A stretch of 64,000 nt of DNA, taken from positions 124,001 to 188,000 of the forward strand of contig QZDW01000002.1 in assembly GCA_009917545.1 (NCBI GenBank). The letters run 5' to 3'. Both the position numbers and the translations under genes were made by a program. Source of the stretch: a bacterium 1XD42-76 (lineage in GTDB: Bacteria > Bacillota > Clostridia > Lachnospirales > Lachnospiraceae). A model generated the notes under the pieces. It was not told where the DNA came from and made no database searches. It was given only the letters and a program-made list of their open reading frames with translations. This document shows positions 57,688 to 64,000 of this stretch, piece after piece (within the stretch, counting starts at the first letter, position 1; the number at the start of each line of letters is the position of its first letter).

Positions 57688-59196
57688 TCAGGCATTCACC
57701 TGCCCGATAAAGCGCAGAAACGCCCGTTTTCCCTCTTCTGTTCGCTTGAACACACCCGCATCCTCCAGGACTTCGGCAAATACGCGTCCTACCTCAGCCT
57801 TTAAAATATCTGTCACATTTTCCCTCGTGACTGTACCATACCGGGGCAAAAATGCCTCTGTCCAGTCCGCATGCTTCTCGATCGCTTCGGCGCTGCGGAT
57901 ATTCTTTCCTTCTACCATATAGTCTGCCAGAATGGACAGCTCATCCTTAAGCCTTGCAGGCAGGACAGCCAGCCCCATTACCTCGATGAGGCCAATATTT
58001 TCTTTCTTAATATGATGAAGCTTCTGATGGGGATGATAAACTCCCAGTGGATGCTCTTCGGTGGTAATATTATTGCGCAGTACCAGATCCAGCTCGAAAC
58101 GGCCGTTTCGTTTCCGCGCGATCGGCGTAATCGTATTGTGCGGCTCTCCGTCTGTCCCGGCAAAGATAAACGCTTCCTCGTCCGTATACCCGCGCCACTT
58201 TGTCAGGATTTTTTCTGCCAGGCAGACCAGGCGTCCGCTGTCCTCACTGCTGATACGGATGACCGACATCGGCCATTTTACGATCCCGGCCTCCACATCC
58301 TCAAAGCCCTGGAATACAACGGTCTCCTCCACCGCAGCCTTTGCCATTGCAAATGTATAATTCCCGCCCTGGAAATGGTCATGCGTGAGAATCGAACCAC
58401 CTACAATCGGCAGGTCAGCGTTGGAACCGAGGAAATAATGGGGGAATGCCCTCACAAAATCAAACAGCTTGACAAACGTGCTCCTGTCAATCTGCATCGG
58501 CGTATGCCTTCCGTTAAAAACGATACAGTGCTCATTATAATAAACATAGGGCGAATACTGGAACCCCCACTGCTCTTCATTCATCGTCAGAGGAATGATG
58601 CGGTGGCTGTTCCTGGCCGGATGGTTCACACGTCCCGCATAGCCCACATTTTCCATGCACAGGAGACATTTGGGATATCCGCTCTGTCTGGCTGTCTTGG
58701 CGGCAGCGATCGCGCGTGGATCTTTCTCCGGCTTGGAGAGATTAATGGTGATATCCAGATCGCCATATTCTGTCTGCGTCACCCATTTGATGTCCTTACA
58801 GACACGGTAACGCCTGATATAATCGGAATCCTGGCTCAGCTTATAGAAATAGTCTGTGGCCTTCTCTGGCGTTTCCTTCTCATAAATTGTCCAGAACTTC
58901 TTCACGATCTCACTGGGTCTCGGCATCAGGCAGTCCATTAGCTTTGTATCAAACAAATCCCGGTAAACGACGCTGTCATGCTCCAAAAGCCCCTGACAGG
59001 CAGCGAAATCCAAAAGCGCTCTGAGCGTATCCTCAAGGCCTGCCGCAGGCTCTGTTCCATCCGGCTCTTCATACTCATCGAGCCCCAGGACTGCCAGTAT
59101 CCTGTTTCTCGCGTAAACCGCGTCCTCCGGCTCTGTGAGGCCTGTCGAAAGGCCATACCGGACCAGATCCCTCACAGCCATATTGATATTTTTCAT
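57688..59196 (-). CDS. galT: UDP-glucose-hexose-1-phosphate uridylyltransferase GalT (class II)
   Basis: 502 residues from ATG 59196, set by GGAGGAGAGGG and by a promoter whose start point lies downstream of the longer-frame Met. It exchanges UMP between UDP-glucose and galactose-1-phosphate in the Leloir pathway. The Firmicutes class II form is long (about 500) and has GGSILTHDHFQGGNYTFAMA and LGVYHPHQKLHHIKKENIGL, where the second carries the His-Pro-His of the active site. No galK or galE is next to it. It is the first gene before the cdaA membrane proteins. Confidence 0.93.
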   Translation of the reverse strand: MKNINMAVRDLVRYGLSTGLTEPEDAVYARNRILAVLGLDEYEEPDGTEPAAGLEDTLRALLDFAACQGLLEHDSVVYRDLFDTKLMDCLMPRPSEIVKKFWTIYEKETPEKATDYFYKLSQDSDYIRRYRVCKDIKWVTQTEYGDLDITINLSKPEKDPRAIAAAKTARQSGYPKCLLCMENVGYAGRVNHPARNSHRIIPLTMNEEQWGFQYSPYVYYNEHCIVFNGRHTPMQIDRSTFVKLFDFVRAFPHYFLGSNADLPIVGGSILTHDHFQGGNYTFAMAKAAVEETVVFQGFEDVEAGIVKWPMSVIRISSEDSGRLVCLAEKILTKWRGYTDEEAFIFAGTDGEPHNTITPIARKRNGRFELDLVLRNNITTEEHPLGVYHPHQKLHHIKKENIGLIEVMGLAVLPARLKDELSILADYMVEGKNIRSAEAIEKHADWTEAFLPRYGTVTRENVTDILKAEVGRVFAEVLEDAGVFKRTEEGKRAFLRFIGQVNA

Positions 59197-59228
59197 GATC
59201 CCTCTCCTCCCGCTCTTCCATTCCATTT

Positions 59229-59257
59229 ATTATAATAAAAATACCGGGACAATACAA
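59229..59257 (-). promoter_or_regulatory. Sigma-A promoter of galT
   Basis: On -: TTGTAT (59257-59252), 17 bases, TATAAT (59234-59229). Transcription would start near 59222, 26 bases before the chosen galT start. It may also serve the cdaA cluster. Confidence 0.75.
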
Positions 59258-59260
59258 TCG

Positions 59261-59794
59261 CTAATTCATGTTTTTTACAAATTTTACAAGTCTTTGCGTG
59301 ATAATTCCTCCCAGAATGCCGATCAGTGCCCCGGAAATGCATCCTGCCATAAGAAGCACAGGCAGATAATAGAAGAGCTCCGGTGTCCCGACAATCACTG
59401 CGGCAAAGGCTGTCTGTCCGACATTATGCGCGATTCCGCCGAGAACGCTGACCCCCAGGATAGAAAACAGCCGAAGCCGTCTGACTGATGCCATCACAAT
59501 CAGGCTGAGCAGACTTCCTGACAGCCCGTATACCATACTATAGGGATTTCCAAACGAAAGGCCTACCAGCACAACGCGCATAAGCGTCACACAGACTGTC
59601 CCGGGAATCCCTATCAGATAAAGGCCCGAGACCGTGACAAGGTTTGCCAGCCCCAGTTTCACTCCCGGAGCCAGGGCCGGTGCCGGAAACAGGCTTTCAA
59701 TGAAGCTGAACACCATTGCCAGCGCAATCAAAAGCCCATAGAGCGCTGCCACAGACGCAGCATTTCTTCCTGCTCTGTTTTTATTTTTCTCCAT
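59261..59794 (-). CDS. Gx transporter family protein (heptaprenyl-diphosphate synthase component I family)
   Basis: 177 residues from ATG 59794 (GGGAGAAGGA before it), a hydrophobic protein with about five membrane segments. Family motifs: SFIESLFPAPALAPGVKLGL, ANLVTVSGLYLIGIPGTVCV, GLSGSLLSLIVMA and GGIAHNVGQTAFAAVIVG. Such genes lie next to NusG-II and ApbE genes in many anaerobes; the old name refers to a link with prenyl synthesis, which may not be right. It is divergent from apbE across 126 bases. Confidence 0.82.
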   Translation of the reverse strand: MEKNKNRAGRNAASVAALYGLLIALAMVFSFIESLFPAPALAPGVKLGLANLVTVSGLYLIGIPGTVCVTLMRVVLVGLSFGNPYSMVYGLSGSLLSLIVMASVRRLRLFSILGVSVLGGIAHNVGQTAFAAVIVGTPELFYYLPVLLMAGCISGALIGILGGIITQRLVKFVKNMN

Positions 59795-59854
59795 TCGTCC
59801 TTCTCCCATTCGTAACAGCACGGCAGACTGCTAAAACGTCCGGTTTCCTCAGGC

Positions 59855-59883
59855 TTGACTTCCCGTCCGGCTTTTGCTACTAT
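59855..59883 (+). promoter_or_regulatory. Sigma-A promoter of apbE
   Basis: TTGACT (59855-59860), 17 bases, TACTAT (59878-59883). The implied start near 59890 lies after an in-frame upstream ATG at 59882, which supports the ATG at 59921 as the true start. Confidence 0.72.
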
Positions 59884-59920
59884 GGAAACAATCATTTTAG
59901 TACAGAAAGCCGGTATATCC

Positions 59921-60970
59921 ATGAAAAAACAAACTGCTTTTTCTATTCTTATCGCTGCCATCATTTTTTTAGCCGGCATGTCCGTCACAGGAGGCATAAA
60001 AATCACTCCAAACAATACGGAAACCGATGCCAAAGACACTCCGGTAAGCCGCTCCGGCTTCTTTTTAAATACCTTTGTCACGATCACACTCTATGATGGC
60101 AGCGACCCCGCACTTCTTGACGACGCCGTGGCCCTCTGCGAGACTTATGAGGACATTTTCAGCAAAACGCGCGAAGGCAGCGAGCTCTACCGATTAAACC
60201 ACCGTGCTCCTGGTGAGCAGACCTTCACGGTCTCTGATGATATGGCGGCGCTTCTTTCAAAAGGTCTGGAATACTGCCGTCTCTCTGGCGGGGCCTTCGA
60301 TATCACGATTGAGCCACTGAGCTCTCTGTGGGTATTTACAGGAGATGCGCCCACTGTCCCTGATGCAGAAAGCATCAGCCGGGCAGTCGAAAAAGTCGGC
60401 TGGCAGAACCTGCGTCTGAACGGAAACACGCTCACCTTTCTCTCTGACAAGACAACGATTGATCTGGGAGCCATCGCCAAAGGATACATTGCCGACCGCA
60501 TCAGAGAGTATCTGACAACGCACGGCGTGACAGGCGCAATCATTGACCTTGGCGGTAATCTCCTCTGCATCGGTCAAAAGCCTGACGGGAGTCCGTTTTC
60601 TGTCGGCCTTAAAAAGCCCTTTGCCGGGGAGTTAAAGACATCAGCAATTCTTTCTGTATCCGACATGTCTGTCGTCACCTCCGGCGTATACGAACGCCAC
60701 TTTGTGAGCAACGGCAAAAACTATCACCATATCCTGAATCCAGCCAACGGGTATCCGTATGACAACGGCCTTTTATCCGTCACCATTCTTTCTGACACTT
60801 CTGTCGACGGAGACGGACTGTCTACGGTCTGTTTTTCCCTAGGGCTTGAGAAAGGACTCAGACTTATCAACTCACTGGAAGGCATATATGCCTGCTTTAT
60901 CGATGAAGATTACAATATCTGCTATTCTGAAGGAATGGATGCATTCTTATCAGAATCGGAGGAGGGTTAA
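59921..60970 (+). CDS. apbE: FAD:protein FMN transferase ApbE
   Basis: 349 residues from ATG 59921. An N-terminal hydrophobic segment (TAFSILIAAIIFLAGMSVTG) acts as signal or anchor, without a lipobox Cys. ApbE moves FMN from FAD onto Thr of target flavoproteins outside the membrane. Family motifs: FFLNTFVTITLYDG, TTIDLGAIAKGYIADRIREY, GAIIDLGGNLLCIGQKPDG, and HHILNPANGYPYDNG. A one-base gap separates it from the NusG-II gene. Target flavoproteins (Rnf, FMN-binding proteins) are not in the window. Confidence 0.95.
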   Translation: MKKQTAFSILIAAIIFLAGMSVTGGIKITPNNTETDAKDTPVSRSGFFLNTFVTITLYDGSDPALLDDAVALCETYEDIFSKTREGSELYRLNHRAPGEQTFTVSDDMAALLSKGLEYCRLSGGAFDITIEPLSSLWVFTGDAPTVPDAESISRAVEKVGWQNLRLNGNTLTFLSDKTTIDLGAIAKGYIADRIREYLTTHGVTGAIIDLGGNLLCIGQKPDGSPFSVGLKKPFAGELKTSAILSVSDMSVVTSGVYERHFVSNGKNYHHILNPANGYPYDNGLLSVTILSDTSVDGDGLSTVCFSLGLEKGLRLINSLEGIYACFIDEDYNICYSEGMDAFLSESEEG

Positions 60971-60971
60971 A

Positions 60972-61346
60972 ATGCCAAATCATATTCCGTCCCCGGAGAG
61001 AAAGCGCGACCTGGTGCTCATCGGTGTGATTCTCTCTGCTGCCATACTCTGGCAGGCAGTCCGCCTGTTCCCCTCCCGGGAAACTCAGTATGCCGAAGTG
61101 TCCGTTGACGGATCCATTTTATACCGGCTCGACCTGGGTAAGGATCAGGAGCTTGATCTCACCGGCTTTCATGGGGGAACGAACCACCTTGTCATAAAGG
61201 ATCGGAAAGCCTGGATCTCTGAGGCTTCCTGCCCGGATAAGCTCTGTGTCCATCAGGGAACCGTCAGCCTGGAAAATGAGCTTATTGTCTGCCTCCCCAA
61301 CCGCATGACAGTAAGAATCACCGGCAAGGAGGCAGCCGCAAAATGA
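60972..61346 (+). CDS. NusG domain II protein, membrane-anchored
   Basis: 124 residues from ATG 60972 (GGAGGG before it); a longer frame would overlap apbE. One N-terminal membrane helix (DLVLIGVILSAAILWQAVRL) followed by a NusG-II domain with the Cys-x4-Cys in EASCPDKLCVHQGTVSLENE, then NRMTVRITG. Common partner of Gx transporter and ApbE genes. The role is unknown; an extracytosolic redox or flavin link is likely from the neighbours. Confidence 0.85.
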   Translation: MPNHIPSPERKRDLVLIGVILSAAILWQAVRLFPSRETQYAEVSVDGSILYRLDLGKDQELDLTGFHGGTNHLVIKDRKAWISEASCPDKLCVHQGTVSLENELIVCLPNRMTVRITGKEAAAK

Positions 61347-61382
61347 TAAGCAGCCGCCTCCTCTACCCCTTGTCTTATGGAA

Positions 61383-62291
61383 TCACACTATGATATCTTT
61401 CTTTTCTGCAAAGGAAACATCCGCCCTGGGTGCCGAACTTCTGGCATAGGCGGCCTGCGCCCTGGCGCGTTTTACCTTACGCGCCTCCGGAGTCACTTCT
61501 GCTTCCAGCCGCGTCTTTTCACGGCCAAACACCGCTTCCTTTGCCGCGCGCACTTCTGTCTCGGTCGGCTTTGTCTCCCCGTCGGAAAGACCGGCAGCTG
61601 CTTCCTGTCCACTGGCTGCCTCTGCTTCCCGGTTCAGACTCTCCTCGTCAGAATCCTCTGCCCTCACCTCATCCGGAGCGCCATCCGTCTTATCGTCAAT
61701 ATTCTGTTCGGCCTTTTTTGCTTCCTCGAGATCTTTCTCAGCCTTCCTCAGCTCGGCCTCTGTGGGCAGTCTCTTATACTCGCCGCTCTCGATGAATTTC
61801 CTCTCGGTATCTCCCATCGCGTTTGTCTTTTGCAGGATTTCCATCATCATCTCAAGCTTCTTACCCTTGGGAATATTCGGGTTTGTCTCAACGTTCTCGA
61901 CCTCTGCCATCGCCGCCGCGGCATGGGCCGTCTTTACTCTCTGCACCTCTTCCTTAGTCTTACACTGTTTAAGCTCACGCTCATAAGCCTCACGCTCCAT
62001 CTCGATCGAGCGCGCCTTCTGATAGAGCTGCGGATCATGCTCTTTTAAATATTCCAAATCGGAGGACGACAGGCGCTTACCACCCATCATCTTCGCCCGG
62101 ATCTGGCTCATCTTCTCCGCCGAAGCATCCTTCTTCTTCATGCCCGGCAGGCCTGACGCCTCTGGCTGTGTGCCCAAAGCAGTCTTTCCATCTGCCTTAT
62201 AATCTCCGGAAGTCTGCTTATGGTGCCATTTCATCTGCATTTTCATATTCTTTGTGTACGTATTCAAAGAATTCACCATCATTACATTCAT
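61383..62291 (-). CDS. Orphan coiled-coil protein under a perfect sigma-28 promoter
   Basis: 302 residues from ATG 62291 (MNVMMVNSLNTYTKNMKMQM), with GGGGG seven bases before it; a longer frame to 62363 has no site. No signal peptide. The protein is charged and helical: KKKDASAEKMSQIRAKMMGG, SSDLEYLKEHDPQLYQKARS, then a coiled coil (EAELRKAEKDLEEAKKAEQN), an acidic region, and a basic end (EARKVKRARAQAAYARSS). The promoter 62402-62428 is an exact sigma-28 type, so the gene belongs to the FliA regulon. Its layout resembles the orphan at 46262 (charged helices, no membrane part). Family not recognised. Confidence 0.7.
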   Translation of the reverse strand: MNVMMVNSLNTYTKNMKMQMKWHHKQTSGDYKADGKTALGTQPEASGLPGMKKKDASAEKMSQIRAKMMGGKRLSSSDLEYLKEHDPQLYQKARSIEMEREAYERELKQCKTKEEVQRVKTAHAAAAMAEVENVETNPNIPKGKKLEMMMEILQKTNAMGDTERKFIESGEYKRLPTEAELRKAEKDLEEAKKAEQNIDDKTDGAPDEVRAEDSDEESLNREAEAASGQEAAAGLSDGETKPTETEVRAAKEAVFGREKTRLEAEVTPEARKVKRARAQAAYARSSAPRADVSFAEKKDIIV

Positions 62292-62401
62292 ACACATCCC
62301 CCTTAAGTATGACAGCTCCGCCCGCTGCACATCCGGCGGGCAGCAAATCATCAACAAAAACACGCTCCACGTCCCACTCTGATGCGGAATCCTTTCTTTT
62401 T

Positions 62402-62428
62402 ATATCGGCGTGTTTTCTGAAAACTTTA
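62402..62428 (-). promoter_or_regulatory. Perfect sigma-28 (FliA/SigD) promoter
   Basis: On -: TAAA (62428-62425), exactly 15 bases, GCCGATAT (62409-62402). It fits the TAAA-N15-GCCGATA(A/T) consensus of flagellar sigma factors at every defined position. The start would be near 62395, giving a leader of about 100 bases to the ATG at 62291. Confidence 0.85.
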
Positions 62429-62484
62429 GGCAGAGCTTATGTATTGGCTCTCAATGCAGATATCTCCTGGCGTCATCGATTCTT

Positions 62485-63087
62485 TTATTCAGACAGGCCC
62501 AGCTGCTCCATCTCCTCTTTTACCGTATCTTCACAGGAACGCATGGCCTGAATTGTCATTTCAAACAGCTTTGTAAGCTCCCAGCCAAGTTTCTCCGCGC
62601 CCAGGGTAATGATCTCCCTTGAACAACCTGCGGCAAATCGTTTGTCCTTGAATTTCTTCCTGAGGCTCGAGACCTCCATATCCTTTGTACTGCCTGACGG
62701 ACGCATTTTGGCTGCAGCCCCGATGAGGCCTGTCAGCTCATCCGCTGCATACAATACCTTTTCCATCTCATGCTCCGGCACAGCGGTTATCTGCTCGTGA
62801 TGCCCATAACAATGACTGCATACGGCATGGATGAGCTCCCTCTCCGCACCGCCTTCCTCCAGAAGCCTTGGGGCCACAAGACAATGTTCCTCCGGATACT
62901 CTTCAAAATCAATATCATGGAGAATCCCGCAGATCTCCCAGAAATCCGCCTCATCCCCGAATCCCAGCTCACCGGCATACCATTTGAGCACGCCGCCGAC
63001 GGTCAGCCCATGAAGGATATGAAAGGGCTCTTTATTATACTTTCTGAGAAGCTCAACCGCCTGTTCCCTTGTAAGTGATGTGTGCAT
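62485..63087 (-). CDS. HD-domain hydrolase
   Basis: 200 residues. The HD signature is seen: HILHGLTVGGVLKWYAGELG, the His-Asp pair in CGILHDIDFEEYPEEHCLVA, then HAVCSHCYGHHEQITAV and the final metal-ligand Asp in KVLYAADELTGLIGAAAK. Such small HD proteins act on nucleotides or phosphoesters; the substrate is not known. AGGAGG precedes the ATG. It lies before the divergent sigma-28 promoter of the orphan gene. Confidence 0.85.
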   Translation of the reverse strand: MHTSLTREQAVELLRKYNKEPFHILHGLTVGGVLKWYAGELGFGDEADFWEICGILHDIDFEEYPEEHCLVAPRLLEEGGAERELIHAVCSHCYGHHEQITAVPEHEMEKVLYAADELTGLIGAAAKMRPSGSTKDMEVSSLRKKFKDKRFAAGCSREIITLGAEKLGWELTKLFEMTIQAMRSCEDTVKEEMEQLGLSE

Positions 63088-63162
63088 ATTTCTTCCTCCT
63101 CTGTCGCATTCCTAATCTCATCCTGTGTTGACGGTAAACGGTACTTTGTCTCTGGTATTATA

Positions 63163-64000
63163 TCAAAAGCAAAAACGCTTGAAAAGCGTTTTCAGGCAGA
63201 ATTTTATGGTCCATTCACCGACGCGCTCTGTCGTCTTAACCGGGAAGCTCGCAGCCAGATCATCTCCGATATAATAATCTACCTGTCCGGCCGTCACCCC
63301 CTCCTCCACCGGAGCCGTCATCTCCTTTAAAATTTTCTTCCTGATTCTCACCTGTTCGTCCTCCCGCATCAACACAGAAATTGAGGCATCCCGGGGGTAA
63401 TCCACGGCAACCTTTACCTCTTCTCTGATGCCGTTTTGGACTGTGACCGGAGAAAGTGCAACCTTTTTTTCAAGAATTTCGCAGTACTCGTAATGGGAAT
63501 CCCCATAGGCGATGAGCCGCCTCATATCCTGCCATTTATATGTCTTGTGGGGCGGCCACCCGCAGGCCAAAAGCGAAGCTATAAATGTTTTCCCGTCCTT
63601 TTCCACAGCTCCCACGTAACAGTATCCGGCTCCATTTGTAAAACCGGTTTTTCCGGAAACGGCCCCTTCCATTGATGTGAGCAGAGCATTATGGTTGATA
63701 CAGGAAAAGGAACGGCCTCCCTCCAGGTTCGCAAACGTATGGGAGGGCGCTCTCGTGATTTCCAGAAATTCTTCTTTTTTCGGAGACTGAAAAATACAGT
63801 AGCGCAGAATCATCGCCAGCTCTGCAGCTGTCGTGGAATGTTGCTCCCCTGTTTCTTCCACGGAAGCATCGAGTCCGTTCGGTGTGATAAAACATGTATT
63901 CACGCACCCGATATCCCTGGCTTTCTGGTTCATCATGGCCGCAAATCCCTCCTGGCTCCCGCCGACATGCTCGGCGATCGCCATTGCGGAATCATTGTGT
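63163..64000 (-). CDS. D-alanyl-D-alanine carboxypeptidase (DacF type), N-terminal end outside the window
   Basis: Open to the window end. The SxN region reads HNDSAMAIAEHVGG at the edge, the KTG motif is in VSGKTGFTNGAGYCYVGAVE, and the C-terminal beta domain follows (VKVAVDYPRDASISVLMRED). The catalytic SxxK motif and the signal peptide must lie beyond base 64000. The enzyme trims D-Ala from peptidoglycan stem peptides outside the membrane; the C-terminus (WTIKFCLKTLFKRFCF) looks like an amphipathic anchor. Confidence 0.9.
   Translation of the reverse strand, partial: HNDSAMAIAEHVGGSQEGFAAMMNQKARDIGCVNTCFITPNGLDASVEETGEQHSTTAAELAMILRYCIFQSPKKEEFLEITRAPSHTFANLEGGRSFSCINHNALLTSMEGAVSGKTGFTNGAGYCYVGAVEKDGKTFIASLLACGWPPHKTYKWQDMRRLIAYGDSHYEYCEILEKKVALSPVTVQNGIREEVKVAVDYPRDASISVLMREDEQVRIRKKILKEMTAPVEEGVTAGQVDYYIGDDLAASFPVKTTERVGEWTIKFCLKTLFKRFCF

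Noticed and set aside
57871-58941. 356-codon open frame on + opposite galT
   Set aside because: It lies wholly antisense to a well-supported GalT, has no ribosome binding site and is rich in His/Cys/Arg as expected from a shadow frame.

Overview
The window looks like chromosome of a motile, Gram-positive, anaerobic Clostridia member, most likely Lachnospiraceae (the Clostridium symbiosum/Enterocloster kind is my best guess, not proven). The reasons are the flagellar gene order of Firmicutes (flgK-flgL-yviE-fliW-csrA, and a fla/che operon with FliY, FlbD, CheC, CheD and CheV), strong AGGAGG ribosome binding sites, a CdaA-CdaR pair, a two-gene SufCB-like Fe-S system, and family-typical orphan proteins. 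GC looks mid-range by eye.

Region 1 (1-11.9 kb): the late flagellar block. On + are the end of flgK, then flgL, a YviE-like gene, fliW and csrA. On - is the fliD-fliS-chaperone-nucleotidyltransferase-like operon. A ParA-like ATPase gene overlapping a ComFB-domain gene is on + between fliD and the che end of the main operon.

Region 2 (11.9-38.9 kb): one long - strand fla/che operon read from a consensus sigma-A promoter at about 38.87 kb. Order: flgB, fliE, fliF, fliG, fliH, fliI, fliJ, fliK, flgD, TIGR02530 gene, flgE, flbD, motA, motB, fliM, cheY, flgC, fliY, fliO, fliP, fliQ, fliR, flhB, flhA, fliA (sigma-28), two rod proteins, cheC, cheD, cheV, and a secreted cell-wall-binding protein. 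flgC is displaced from flgB-fliE. fliL, flhF, flhG, cheA, cheW, cheB, cheR and a flagellin gene are not in the window.

Region 3 (39.1-49.4 kb): a short FliD-C-domain protein, a broken subtilisin-type protease, an AEC transporter, the SufCB (SMS-type) pair, two tRNA-Leu genes, an amidohydrolase, and two unknown proteins, one of which (46262-47299) has a sigma-28-like promoter. A GNAT acetyltransferase and a secreted protein follow on +.

Region 4 (49.4-64 kb): housekeeping and envelope genes: AI-2E-type permease, aminotransferase, polysaccharide polymerase, HPr, the CdaR-CdaA c-di-AMP module with two unknown membrane proteins, GalT, Gx-transporter/ApbE/NusG-II genes, another unknown coiled-coil protein with a perfect sigma-28 promoter, an HD hydrolase, and the end of a D,D-carboxypeptidase. 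A roughly 108-bp repeat occurs three times here (49.2 and 53.4 kb).

The strongest leads are the ParA-ComFB pair, the sigma-28 promoters in front of two orphan genes that tie them to motility, a FliD-C-only protein, a bacterial tRNA-Leu with an AAG anticodon, and a family of intergenic hairpins and repeats. No CRISPR array, prophage or intact insertion sequence was seen.
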